A DNA stretch of 64,000 nt from Hibiscus mutabilis. Taxonomy: Eukaryota; Streptophyta; Magnoliopsida; Malvales; Malvaceae. The DNA is taken from contig CM033726.1 of assembly GCA_019671005.1 (NCBI GenBank), positions 744,001 to 808,000 of the forward strand, in the 5' to 3' direction. Positions within the stretch are counted from its first letter, which is position 1; each line of letters begins with the position of its first letter. Position numbers and translations under genes: made by a program. Under the pieces are notes generated by a model. It ran no database searches. It saw nothing but the letters and a program-made list of their open reading frames with translations, and was not told the DNA's origin. Of the stretch, positions 1 to 12,143 are shown in pieces.

Positions 1-694
1 TCCTTTAACATACCATCCATATCCTCCTTTTGTATTTATTTGAATCATAAACTTTAAAACTTCATACTTCCATACCAGTGTGTCTCTTGATTTTCTCCAG
101 TCTCAAGTATCCTTAAGAAGTGCTTAGCGTTCATCTTCTGAATTGATGGGTTCTTGCGTGTTTTCTTCCTGTATGGCACGATAATTCTTTTTCAACTCTC
201 CAAACAAATCCCCCAAAAATGTTAAATCTTGTGGTGGCGTGTTAACAATGTTGTTGAGGAAAGAAATTATATGGTTGAAAATTGATGACAATCAAATCTC
301 TAGGATATAGGAAAGGCTTTTCTTCCCCCCAAATTTTAGTACTTTTCAAATTATGAAATCTATCTTCATTATTCAGATTAGTAGCATTTACATGAGAATT
401 GTTTGGTTTTCTACAGAAGGTGTTCATGTTATGTCAGCTTGTGAATTCTGATACTGATGTTAGCAAAGCATTTACATCCAAATGCATTCTTTTTTCAAAT
501 ATAATCTGGTTTCTGAAAATAGTAGGCATATGTATAATTTTGGCATTTATCGTTTTGTAATTTATCCCCCCCCCCCTCCCCGGGTGGGATGACTTGTGTT
601 ATTAATGGTCATTCCAAAGGTATTTGGAAGTAAATAGCATTGTAGTAAAAAATGGGGTCTTTGCTTAACTCTTTGCTGCTATTTGACATCGAAG
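1..694. other. upstream sequence, probably intron of the AP-1 sigma gene
   Basis: No coding exon is recognisable here on either strand. The stretch is AT-rich with a C-run near 567-577. If the AP-1 sigma gene to the right is complete in the genome, this is intron sequence and the earlier exons lie before the window. Confidence 0.4.
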
Positions 695-944
695 GCCTAC
701 TATATATTGGATGAGCTCTTGCTTGCTGGTGAACTTCAAGAGTCGAGCAAGAAAACTGTTGCACGATTAATAGCTGCGCAGGTAGAAACTTTACCTTCTG
801 CCGTTAAAACATCTTGCATGTTGTGTGTCATAATTTCCAATTTTCTGAGAGAACTGCTTCGTTGAACCACAGGATTCGCTGGTGGAGACTGCAAAAGAGG
901 AGGCCAGTTCCATTAGCAACATAATTGCACAGGCCACAAAATAG
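695..944 (+). CDS. AP1S: AP-1 complex subunit sigma, last two exons (partial)
   Basis: C-terminal end of the small (sigma) subunit of the AP-1 clathrin adaptor, which sorts cargo at the trans-Golgi network and endosomes. Exon 695-781 reads AYYILDELLLAGELQ and on to RLIAAQ. It ends in CAG before a GT donor, and exon 873-944 follows an ACAG acceptor, reading DSLVETAKEEASSISN and IIAQATK then TAG. This matches the conserved plant sigma1 tail exactly in phase. The rest of the protein (about 110 residues) is not visible in 1-694, so the gene either starts before the window or is a fragment. Bases 678-694 read as L-L-F-D-I then K, resembling the LIFNFHK segment just upstream in the family but two bases out of frame. 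That could be a chance intron sequence or sign of decay. Confidence 0.75.
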
Positions 945-2267
945 TTTATAAGTTATAACCAGATCGATTTCGGATTTGCCATCCGTCTCCAGGTTGATTC
1001 TGGTGTAAACTCTTTTTCTGAATTTCATTTTGGGAACTTAATTTCATGTTTATGAATGTAGATTTGGGGTCTTTCTGTAGAATTGATCACATATACTCGT
1101 ATATTAACTATTAAGAATGTATACGGTCATGCATTTGGGCTTATAGCGTTCGTTTGTTTTGTTGGCTATAACATGTCACAGCCGTTGATATTTTTATTGG
1201 TTTGTCTTTCTTTTTGATTACGTCGAAGGCAAATGTCTAGACTCGAATGTCGAATTCATACGAGATGGGACAACATAAGTATCTTAGACAATGCAGCTAA
1301 TTAATGAATTTCTTTATTGGTTCGTCTTTGACACAAAATGCTGGGTTTTTAGGCTTTTATTTACCTAAATAATACCCTATTTTTAATTATTCAACGAAAT
1401 AATAGTAAAAATATTATTTACGAAGATAATATGACATGTAGGACAAAGGCGTACTCTATCGTCAGCGTTTTCTAGAAGGTGCATTTAAACAAGACACCTT
1501 TGCTTACGTGGCAAGAAGTTTTAATTTAGGTAAAAATGCCGTTTTATTCTAGAAGCCAGATTAAAATATTTTTTGAAAAATTTAATGTTATTTTTTAAAT
1601 TCTTCGTGTGGAGTTTAATGCATTCTTATTTTTATTCTACAACCTCTAAATTATTACAATATTAAGTACATTCAATTCATGACTTAAATTATGAGTAAAT
1701 TATATCACTAGTCATTGAATTGTAAGAGTTTTTTTTTCGTTTCGGTCATTTCAATCCTTAAATTATTAGTAAATTACATCATGAGTTTTTAAATAATAAG
1801 AGTGTTTAGTTTTAGTTATTAAGCTATAAATTTTTTTAACTATAACACTAAAAATCTTGGACTGCTTTTTTTTAGTCATTGCGTTAAATTATCAACCTCG
1901 TTATGATTTTTTGTTTTCTTCCCTTTTTTCCTCAAACCTTAACCTTTTTTTGGCGGTGGCCCACAAAATTGGCACCAAAAGAATTCTCTTCTCACTTTCT
2001 TCTACTCATTTTTTTTTAATTCATACAAAATCGATGAAAATACATTTAAAGTTTTAATCATTTTATGTTTTGATCTTTATTAACAGTTATTCGATGAGAT
2101 TAATTTTAAGATATATTGTTTGTTTTTTGAAAGAATGTTTCCCAATATTTGAATTTATGAATGACTACTTCAGAACCTTCAAATCTGACAAAATTCTCCA
2201 ACCCAAATATATATGTATTTTGTGTTGAATTTCGTGACTTTTAAAGAATTTTTAGAATTTAAATAAT
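945..2267. other. intergenic, AT-rich
   Basis: Holds the 3' UTR of the AP-1 sigma exon and then low-complexity AT-rich spacer. No gene, tRNA or clear element was recognised. Confidence 0.5.
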
Positions 2268-2276
2268 AGAATACTA

Positions 2277-2694
2277 GGAATTTTTCCATAAATATTGCAC
2301 CAAGTTTTCTTTTACTAAAATATGGCAGTAGCCATTTTAATTCCCAAAATATTACAAAATCTACAGTGAATTTGAAATCGGATTTAAAAGGGTCCGACTT
2401 AAAACAATAAATGGACTAAATTGAATAAAATATTAAAGTCAGTACCAATAGGGTCCGACTTTAAACAGTGATTTGATAAAAAAAATTAGCATTTTTCTGT
2501 AAAATTACTGTTGAAAGTCGAATCTTTTTAATCCCGACTTTAATATTTTATTTAATTTAGTCAATTTACTGTTTAAAGTCGAACTCTTTTAAATCTTTCA
2601 AATTCACTATTTAAAGTGCAATAGTTTGATAAATAAAATGATTAGTGCCATATTTTGATAAAAAAAATAGGTGCAATATTTATGGAAAATTTCC
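2277..2694. mobile_element. Mutator-like MITE with arms of about 200 bp
   Basis: A 418-bp foldback. The left end (GGAATTTTTCCATAAATATT then GCACC) is matched by the reverse complement of the right end (GGTGC then AATATTTATGGAAAATTTCC). The match continues, with small gaps, for about 200 bp into each arm, including the GTGAATTTGAAA and AAATAAAATATTAAAGTC-like blocks. Directly flanking are agaatacta (2268-2276) and agaaaacta (2695-2703), a 9-bp target duplication with one mismatch. Long TIRs plus 9-bp duplications are the hallmark of Mutator-like transposons. With no coding capacity this is a non-autonomous derivative. Confidence 0.85.
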
Positions 2695-2703
2695 AGAAAA
2701 CTA

Positions 2704-3258
2704 GATGACTTTTAAAGTTTTAATAAGCTTGTTGGTGTCTTGAATGACCACAGAAAATAAAAGAATGGCGGTTGCAGCCGACAATCGCTAGAAATGAAGA
2801 AAAAAGTCTCTAATTTTGATGAAAAGGACAAGGAAAAAAACAAAAAGCCACGTCATTAAATATGAATAAAAGATATTTTTTTTAACTTTCATGTTAGCAC
2901 ACATTAATTAAATAATTGAGAATTTTACCACATTAATAATTTATTTTTCTGATATTATATAACTACAAATGAAATTAAATAGTTTCTTAATTTTTCGACT
3001 ATTACTTGATATTTTTATATGTTCTGTTTTCATTCTTTTGAAAACCCAATAACATATTATAATGTACATTGTTTTAAAAATTCAAAATAAAAAATAGAAT
3101 CATGATTTTTAATTAATACAATTTATTAAAACAGTTAGTTTGTGCAAATAATTTATTTTTAATGACAGCTCTTTATTAATATAAATAATTAAATTACTAA
3201 TATAACCTTAAATTACATACTTTCCTAATTAATTATTTTCAATGACAACTATTTATTA
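2704..3258. other. intergenic, AT-rich
   Basis: AT-rich sequence with no recognisable gene or element. Confidence 0.4.
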
Positions 3259-3690
3259 GTGGGTAATTATTTCATGCACAAGCGTTTGTGCTTGTGAAAA
3301 TTTTGTTTACACAAGTGTCTTAGTTTAAGGGTTTAGGGACTCTGTTTAGGGTTTAAGGGTTTAAGTGTAGTAATTTTAAATTTAGAAGCAGTTGATATAA
3401 TTTTGGGTTTATGGTTAAAGTTTAGGGTTTATAGGTTAAAACTGAAATCTCTAACCATATTACCCTAAAAATAAACCCTAACCTTAAACTCTAAATTCTA
3501 ACCCTAAATCATAAATTCTAACTATAACTCCTAAATTCTAAACCCCTACACTAAACCCCTAAATTCTAAACCTCAACACTAAACCCCTAAACTTTAAACC
3601 ATAAACTAAAACCCTAAACTTTAAAATTAAAGCGCTTGTGAAAACAAAAAAAAATCACCGCCTCTATATGGTATAATAATCATTTATTAA
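3259..3690. repeat. foldback repeat with telomere-like arms
   Basis: The left arm (about 3285-3440) carries degenerate TTTAGGG motifs and the right arm (about 3455-3645) degenerate CCCTAAA motifs, so the two arms are inverted copies. The junctions also match: TTTTGTTTACACAAGTG at the left pairs with the complement of CGCTTGTGAAAACAAAA at the right. Both outer flanks contain atttatta, a possible 8-bp target duplication, but the outer boundaries are uncertain. Confidence 0.55.
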
Positions 3691-5265
3691 TCAGGTGATC
3701 AAACCTTCTTTTATACGAATTATAACCCTAAATTATTCGTGACCCGAGCCTTTTAATTGAAGGCAATTACACTTTAGCACACTTAAATTCACGATCTTTA
3801 GGATATTGCAACAACAAAAGTGCAAACCAAATATCCGACAACAACACTAAAATCAATTAAACTAACGCTCAATTGACAATTACGTGATCAAGCCTTAATG
3901 ATATTTTTGTTATTTTTATTTAAAGAATATTAAAACAACTAAGGGGGAAAAAGGGAAAGTAAAAAAATGTGAAAAAAATGCATTGATAAATAATTTTAAA
4001 TTAATCATAAAATTATAAATTTAATATTTTATCATAATCATAAGAGCTATGTCAACACAAATAAGAATTTTTTTCAATACTTCATCCAATGCATGTATTA
4101 ATTTTCATTAATACCATAAATTTTAAAGTGGATTTTCAATGCATATATTAATTATCAAACATTACCGATATATTATAAAGCAGTATATGTTCATATTTTT
4201 TCTTAACTCTTTAATAGAGTGTACGCACCTTGTAGACAAAACTGTTTGAACTCGAGTCACCTATGATGAACATTATTGTTTTTTACTGGAATCACTTTTT
4301 TAGTTAATTAATTGATAATATTTGATACTAATTATTATATGCAATGGAAATTGATACATGCATTGAGAATCAACTACAAAATTGATCCAACGAGTGACTC
4401 TAGTGAAAAAGAGAATGATATTTATTCTAGAAGACTTGAGTCCGAGCACATGTGTATGCAAGGTGTGTCTTATCAAATATTTAAGAAAAAAATATGAATA
4501 TATACTACCATATAATCACACAAGTATTTCGAAAAAAAACTACAAAATCTATTTTGAATGTAGTTTATTTTTCACATTTTTCCTTACTTTTATTTTTGAT
4601 TTATTTTAAAAATTCTAACATTTATATCGTGCATGGAACAAGGTGCGGCTGATGTGATACGTCTTTTCATCTACTTCATCGAAATGTGTGTTATTTTGAA
4701 AAAAATTATATAATGGGTCAGACTTATCACATGTCTCAAACCTATAAAAATTATAAAATTCACCACTTTTTTCATGTCATCATCTTAGTTATACACTAAT
4801 TTTAAGAAAAAATATTTTTTTCAAATAATATGTAAAAAAATTAGTAAGAATTCACTGGTTGAAAAAAATGATGAAAAAATATGATAAAGTGGGTGGTTTT
4901 ATTTGGTTGTTACTGACTGATATGATAAGTCAAGCCTATAGTATAATTTGTCGTGATTTTAGTAGTAAATAATTTGAGTTGGGTGTTATTTTGTAAAATA
5001 ATTAAAATAAATGTACTAGTTAGGGAAATAACCCTCGATATTTTCATTCCGGTTTGTAACGCATCAAACGTTACTAAATACTAAAAACCACTCTTTTCTT
5101 CAACTTTCAAAAACCATTTTTTGCATTTGTCATATCTCTCCACTTTTGCACACTGATTCCCTCGCCAATTTCCCTTCTTTTAATAAACCGATCAACGGTT
5201 ATACAACGCTGTCCTGAAGCAACGAAGGTGAAAAGAACAGACACCCTTTAATCTCTCTTCTGTAG
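3691..5265. other. intergenic and HDA19 upstream region
   Basis: AT-rich spacer grading into the 5' region of the histone deacetylase gene. The CT-rich stretch at 5085-5265 probably includes the transcription start and the first leader exon. No sharp promoter element could be assigned. Confidence 0.4.
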
Positions 5266-5819
5266 GTAAAAACAAAATTGTTTCAGCTCTGGGTTTCGTT
5301 TAAAAATGGTTGATATCTTTGGTTCCAAGTTATATATTCAAAGCCTGCCAATCTGTTCTTTTTTGTTTTCCTTTTCAACTTTCGTTGATTTCCCAGTTTT
5401 TTTTCCCTTCGATGATGTGTTTTTGTTTGTTTATTTGAAACTTGGAAATTGGGATGACTTGTTTTCTTGCCTTTGTTCAATTTGTAAATGCTTGTTTTAA
5501 TCTTCAATGTAGTTTCTGGCTTTATTCTGGGTTAATTTCTGCTTTGATTATGGTTAAGAAACTGGCTTTGCTTTGTGATCTTGTTATTCGTCGTTAATTT
5601 TGTTTGTTATTTGTGAAAATATTGTAAATCAATTTTTTTTTCTCGGTAAATCTGGTGAATGTTGGGGTTCTTGTTTTGTGAAATTCAAATGTTTGTATGA
5701 TTGAATGGAAGCGAAATGAGTGTAGTTCTTCTTCAATTCTTTGTTTTGAGGTGTTAATTGAGTCTGGTTTGTTGATTTTATTAGTGAATCTAATTAGGAT
5801 TCTTTTTTTATGAGAGCAG
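5266..5819 (+). other. probable 5' UTR intron of the histone deacetylase gene
   Basis: A GT after CTGTAG at 5266 and an AG after tatgagagc at 5819 bound a T-rich 554-bp stretch 54 bp before the start codon. The composition, borders and position suit a leader intron, common in plant housekeeping genes and often expression-enhancing. Inferred only, with no transcript evidence. Confidence 0.5.
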
Positions 5820-5872
5820 GAGAAAAGTTAAGAGAGGAGACTTAGATTTGATCTTCCGAAGCTTGTTATTCG

Positions 5873-8800
5873 ATGGAAACCGGAGGGAATTCGCTACCTT
5901 TGGGAGCTGATGGCGTGAAGAGGAAGGTGTGCTATTTCTATGATCCGGAGGTGGGGAACTATTACTATGGCCAAGGTCACCCTATGAAGCCTCATAGAAT
6001 GCGAATGACTCATGCTCTTCTAGCACACTACGGGCTACTTCAGCATATGCAAGTTCACAAGCCCTTCCCTGCTAGGGATAGGGATCTTTGTCGCTTCCAT
6101 GCCGATGACTATGTGAACTTTCTCCGTAGCGTGACCCCTGAAACACAGCAAGATCAACTTCAACAGCTCAAACGCTTTAACGTCGGTGAGGATTGTCCCG
6201 TCTTTGATGGCCTTTACAACTTCTGTCAAACATATGCAGGTGGCTCAGTTGGTGGTGCTGTCAAATTAAACCATGGTCTATGTGACATTGCCATTAATTG
6301 GTCTGGTGGTCTGCATCATGCAAAGAAGTGTGAGGCTTCGGGGTTTTGCTATGTCAATGATATTGTCCTTGCAATTCTGGAACTTCTTAAGCAGCATCAG
6401 GTATATGTTCAATACCTAATTTCCTTGGTATCTTTCTATATGGATTTTTCTTCACTGATTTTGGCATTTCCTTTTTGTTTTCTGTGCATGGCCGAATTTC
6501 TCGTAACAGAAACAATATCTAGTTATTTCCTTCTTGTACGGATCTTGTCCTGTGCGATATTAAAACGTGTTGGCTTTTTTTGCAATTTGTCTTGCATTAT
6601 CGTATTAACTGCAACTTAGATGTCCTGTTAGCAACCGACAGCCGTTAAAGATGGTTGCTATAGTAGGCATGAAATAATAAATATTGAAGTTTATTATTTG
6701 ATCTCGTGTAATATTCTGTCGTTGATAACGCTTTTCCTTTTTCTTTCTTGCAGCGTGTTCTATATGTTGATATTGATATCCACCATGGAGATGGTGTGGA
6801 GGAGGCATTTTATACGACTGACAGGGTCATGACTGTGTCATTTCATAAATTTGGAGATTATTTTCCGGGTACGGGGGATATTCGTGATATTGGATATTCG
6901 AAAGGGAAATACTATGCCCTCAATGTTCCTTTGGATGATGGGATCGATGATGAGAGTTATCATTCCTTGTTTAAGCCAATTATTGGTAAAGTTATGGAAG
7001 TTTTTAATCCTGGTGCTGTGGTGCTTCAATGTGGTGCTGACTCCCTATCTGGAGATAGATTGGGGTGTTTCAATCTTTCAATCAAGGGCCACGGAGAGTG
7101 TGTTAAATTTATGAGATCATTCAATGTCCCGTTGTTGCTTCTAGGCGGCGGCGGCTATACAATTAGGAATGTTGCTCGATGTTGGTGCTATGAGGTAGCT
7201 GAACTCTCACTTTTTTGATTGAATGATCTATACCGATTAGTTTAAGTGATTCGCCTACCGATTTAAGTTAACGTGTCTACTTCCTCCTCCCTGTCCTTCA
7301 CTCTTTTCCCTTTTTTGTATCACCAAGTTGGATGATTTTACAAATCATAGTGCTTATGATTTTATTCATCTTTATATATGTATATTTACTGAATTTCATC
7401 GGAAGACATAAGAGACTGGCATTAGATTTATTGAATACTATTTGTAATTTACTTGTGGTGGGTTACTTTGTTGATGTGATCAGACAGGAGTTGCACTTGG
7501 AATGGAAGTTGACAACAAGATGCCTGGACACGAGTATTATGAGTATTTTGGTCCAGATTATACTCTTCACGTTGCCCCTAGTAACATGGAAAACAAGAAC
7601 TCGCGCAGGTTACTTGAAGAAATCCGTAATAAGCTACTTGACAATCTCTCAAAGATTCAGCATTCTCCAAGTGTCCAGTTTCAAGAAAGGCCACCTGATA
7701 CCGAGCTTCCTGAGGTGCGTTCTGTGCTACTTCTTGTTTTACAGGAATTGTTCTACCAGCGTAAATTTACGACATTTTCCATAATAAGTTTCCAAATTTT
7801 CCAGATTTGCATGTACTTTTATAATGTGTCCATGGTTGGCATTGCGCATGTTGCTTCTCAAATCCTTCTTCCATTTTAGGTTCTTTGATTGTTAAATGGT
7901 AATCTAATAGACAATTAAGAATATCTCTTATGGATTTATCATATCCTTTAACATGAGAAGCTGTTCGGGACATTAGATATTCACAATCACCTGCTTAACA
8001 ACTAAACCGATTCATAAAGTGGGTTATCTGGCTCGTATCTGAGAACAGTTATGTGCTATACGTATCTTTGGAGTGGAAATAGTCTTTCTTCTGCCTGCGT
8101 AATGCAATCAACTTTGTTTTCAGACTTGGTTTCTTTTTCAACTCATAATATTCAGGCTGATGAAGATCACGGTGATGGTGATGAAAGATGGGGTTCGGAT
8201 TCAGACATGGACGTCGATGAGGAGTGGTATTTACCATTCTTTCTTCTTCTCCCTTTTTTGGGTTTTACTCCCCTAACCGTTTGTGAATCGTGATTGCGTT
8301 CCATTTTCATGTTTGGGGTTCACTATCACATTTATTCAGTAAGCTCATTCCAAGGAGAGTGAAGAGAGAAGTGACTGGATCAGATACGAAAGATCCGGTA
8401 TGCTTTTGATTACGGTATCGGATTTCGTGATTTAGGGCATTTATGACATGATTCTTTTATTTTCTTGATCTTGACGAAAAACTTTTACTGCATTGTATTA
8501 TCTTAGGAGGTCCAAAAAGGAACAGTTGAGCAAGCTAGAGGATCTGTGACAGATGAGACTGTAAGTACAAATATGAACTTTTGAAACATAAAGCACCATA
8601 ACACACTTTTGCACTTGTATGCTATGTTGTTCCGGACTTCCGACCTTTCGTTTTCCTTTTAGGTGCCTTCGTCCTGCACCCGTATTTTGGACACATTATA
8701 ACTGTATAAGGATATGATTTCCAAATATATGAAGAAAAAAAATGATTATATCCGTGTACAGACACACTCCTATCCAGTACTCACCCTATAGCTTGAGTAT

Positions 8801-8923
8801 TATCATATATAACACAATCACATTCGGAAACTGATGCGACAAGTTGTGTTGATGCTGGTTTTTTTGCAGGGTGTAGATGTCAGTCCAATGCATATCGATG
8901 AACCGACAGTGAAACGCGAGTAA
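5873..8923 (+). CDS. HDA19: histone deacetylase, class I RPD3 type (HDA19-like), intact
   Basis: Zinc-dependent nuclear lysine deacetylase acting on histone tails within co-repressor complexes. Seven coding exons join in frame: 5873-6400, 6754-7194, 7484-7714, 8156-8226, 8340-8397, 8507-8560 and 8870-8923, giving 478 residues (Arabidopsis HDA19 is about 500). The N-terminus METGGNSLPLGADGVKRK and the whole catalytic domain match HDA19. Active-site features are all present: the His148-His149 pair in GGLHHAKKC, zinc ligands Asp184 and His186 in DIDIHHGDG, Asp272 in CGADSLSGD, and Tyr311 in GGGGYTIRN. The tail after exon 3 is acidic (DEDHGDGDERW) and then basic, as in the family, but shorter. 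The exon 4/5 junction gives a Cys codon (TG|T). No lesion was seen and the gene should be functional. The start is the first ATG after the leader intron and gives the family N-terminus. Confidence 0.95.
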
Positions 8924-9514
8924 GAAACAATAATCAAGAATCCGGATGCATTTTGTGCCATTTTGTTTTATCAAACATAATAAGATCTCATGTTCAGGGA
9001 TAAGTACAAGTCCTGAAAACCTAAAAACGAGTTTGGTTTATATTAAAGCAAAGCTTCAAGTTGGATATCAAACAGTTTAAAGTGTTGATTATCAAAGTTC
9101 GAGCTTGGAGCTCAAACAATTTTAAAGTTGAAAAATATTATAATACATAGCTTGTGTAAACTTGTCAATTTTAGAATTTAGGGTTAAGTGTTTATAAGTT
9201 TAAGGTTTAGGGTTTAGAATTTAAAGTTTATGCTTTATGTTTTACAATTTAGAGTTTAGTATTTAAAGGTTTAAAGTTAGGAATTTAAATTTTATAGTTT
9301 AGGTTTAGGTTTCAAAATATAACTCTTTAAAGATATTCCAAATTAATTGGAAAATGTAGAGAAAAGAAACAAAAGAATACATTTTGTTTCGGAAATATGG
9401 TTTGGATTTGAGCAACATAAGCAATCGTTTATAATGTATGTTCTTATAGAACAGGTTTTGAGCCAGAAAGTTTATTCATGCCAATTCGAGTTTGTAACAT
9501 CTGAATTTAAAAAA
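8924..9514. repeat. 3' flank with telomere-like degenerate repeat
   Basis: After the HDA19 stop, 9140-9330 holds degenerate TTTAGGG-like repeats between gcttgtgtaaac and tcaaaatataact. The same end sequence occurs on the element at 11700-11885, so this looks like a worn relative of that family. Confidence 0.45.
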
Positions 9515-10142
9515 GGGTTTTGCTATACGCAGCCCTGGTGGTTACAAGATTCCTATCATTAATAATTATTTTATTTTTCAATAGAATCTATTAAAATGAA
9601 ATTAATTACATTCTTAAAAAGTTATGCTTCATTAATTCAGGGTGTTTAATGTAACTAATACTTGCCTAAAAAGTTTAGGGTTTATGATTTAGGATTTAGG
9701 ATTTAAGTGGTTATAGGGGTTAGGTTTTAGTGTTTAGGATTTAGTGGTTTTAGGGTTTATGTTTAGGGTTTAGTGGTTTTAGAGCTTATGTTAAGGTCTA
9801 TGTTTAGGGTTTATGTGGTTGTAGTGTGTGGTTTAGGGTCTAGGGTATATTGTATATAATTTATGGTTTAAGATATATTATTTAGGGTCTGGTATTTATG
9901 GTACATAGTCTAGGGTTTATGGTATATTATTTAGAGTTTAGGGTTTATGTTATATTGTTTAGGGTTTAAGCTATATAGTTAGAATTTAGAGTTTAGGCAA
10001 TATTCAAATGTCATAAATTTTATGTTTGTTTTTAGGATAATTAATGGACTAATATTTTTTGCTAAGTGTTAATTATATCTACAATTTATTCTATCTTAGT
10101 AGGTTTTAAAAATAGTCCTTAAGGTTGTGTATAGCAAAACCC
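9515..10142. mobile_element. TIR element with telomere-like core
   Basis: The left end GGGTTTTGCTATACGCAGCC and the reverse complement of the right end, GGGTTTTGCTATACACAACC, form terminal inverted repeats. Between them lie many degenerate TTTAGGG motifs (about 9675-9995), all in one orientation. No coding region and no convincing target duplication were found. The TIR core TATACACA resembles the GATACACA core of the smaller elements at 11700, 15958 and 16474, so it may be a larger relative. Confidence 0.65.
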
Positions 10143-11699
10143 TAGTATTTATAGGATGAGTCTACCAAGTGCGTCGAACACCGCTGAACACCACTAACGC
10201 TGAACACCATTGAACCCATTAAATTGATTAATAAAAATTAAAAATCTCAAGAACTGAACATATAATTAATAATTGTTTAAAATAAAATTTTAAATTATAT
10301 TATTTTTTTATATTTTTACCATACAATTAACAATTTAATTTTTATTTTTTATTTTCAAATAATTGGATCATACTCCCCTAGATAAACGAATCTTAAATCC
10401 TCTTCTATTCCTTGCCATTATAGTCGTCGCCACCATTACTCAACTGTCAACCGACGAGATTGTCGTGGCCGCCGTCACCACATAAAGCTTCGATCGGTCG
10501 CTGGTTTAGGGTGCTTTAATGAAGCCTGCTTTGCCCGTTTTAGCCGCCTTCGTGCATTCATAACCAGTACTTCAGTATCATTCCCCCCATGGCTTGTTTT
10601 TGTCAAAGCTTAAAGGGATATAGCATTGGATGTCGCATCAGTATCCTTCCCCCCATGGCATGATGACATTCAGTGTCCATATCCTGAATCTTCAATGAAT
10701 TCAACAAAGTTCACTACGGTACTTCAGTCTCCAACAATTTTTTATGCTAAAATCATTGGAAGAGAAATGCTTTACATATTTTAGGGAAAGAATTCAATAC
10801 ACCTATTACACGTATGGGAACTGTCTGCAGCATAGCATAATTCAGTTCAACTTCTTAGCAGATCAGCCTCCTATTCTTTGCTACCCACCAACTGATTGGA
10901 AATGATTTTAGATATCTGCTCATAATAGCAAAATCTGATGAGAAACCTTGGATGGTCATGGAGCTTTGTAACAGGATTGATTTTCATTTCTGCTCTTTTG
11001 ATGTCAGGACATTGCTGATTTTGCTCGATTAAACCAGCTTTATCCTTTATTCGTATTAGTTCCCGTGCAGAAGCTAGATAATACCCCTTTTTGTTAAGGA
11101 AAAAGGAACATTAATTGGACTCTTCAACCTGAAGTGTATTCATTTCGTGCCCTTGTCCTTTGTTTTCATTACTCAAAAGACTGTCGGTGAAGGCGGCGAT
11201 TGCCGGGAAGTCCAAATAAAAAAGATAATTTTTTTTTATCGAATTTGCTGTGCGAACGAAGGAGAACACTTAGGGACAAAGGCGCGGCAGGGACAATCTC
11301 GCCGTTGGTTACCTCTACAATTACTCATTTAGAAGGAAACAATTATTATCACAAATAAGATTTTATTGCTTCCTATTAATACAAAGATAATATTACCATA
11401 GATGAGTTTGAAAAGGAGTAACGTATAACGGTCGGATTTAGAATTTGATCATCATCCTCGAAATAAAGATAAAAATATTTATCGATGAACCTTTTAAGTG
11501 AATTCAGTGAAAATGATTTTTCGATTTCGAATAATTTATCTGCAAAGTGTATTGTCTTATCAAAAGATAAGAAAAATGAATATATATTAATAAAAAATTA
11601 TACCAGACCGACAACACAACTGAAGAACATACCCAAAAATAAATTATATTTTTATTTTACTTGTCAAGAAATTTTTTATCACAAATTGTCTATTATTTT
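10143..11699. other. intergenic, unassigned
   Basis: No gene recognised. A 20-bp motif (cagtatc, t-run, ccccccatggc) occurs twice, near 10574 and 10641. Short open frames in this stretch do not resemble any family I know. Confidence 0.4.
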
Positions 11700-11885
11700 A
11701 CGAAAAATACTTTGATACACAAATTTTTTATTTTAGGGTTTAAGGATTGAGGTTAGGGTTTAAGGTTGTAGGGGTAAAATTTAAAGTTTAAAGTTTTAGG
11801 ATTAGAGATTTATAGATTTTATAATTTAAATATGAATGGTTGTATAATTTTTTTATACAACTTGTGTATCAAAATATAACTCATT
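11700..11885. mobile_element. small TTTGATACACA-family TIR element
   Basis: TTTGATACACAA at 11711-11722 is mirrored by TTGTGTATCAAAA at 11862-11874, enclosing TTTAGGG-like repeats (11735-11800). It resembles the elements at 15958-16227 and 16474-16710 but is more worn. I could not fix its ends or a target duplication. Confidence 0.5.
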
Positions 11886-12143
11886 TCACATTATACCTAG
11901 TGAATAAGGAATTTCTGAATTAAAATTAAATTGGAACAAACAAATGATCATCACATGAATATCAAGACGAGTATTTGTTCATCGGAAAACATCTTATACT
12001 GTAATGAGTTTACTAGAATAAAATATCGGGAAAAAAGAACATGTTGAAAAAAAATTAGTAAAAATAAATTTAAAATTTTGTACAGCCGAATGGCAAGTGC
12101 TTAGAACATTGAACAAATCAATATTTAAAATTAAAAAAAAAAT

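Noticed and set aside
1857..2057. Open frame of 66 codons rich in Phe and Ser (+)
   Set aside because: Low-complexity AT-rich sequence, no family resemblance and no gene-like flanks.
3320..3640. True chromosome-end telomere or telomere fusion site
   Set aside because: The repeats are degenerate, arranged as a foldback with junction motifs and surrounded by ordinary genes, so a transposon-like origin fits better.
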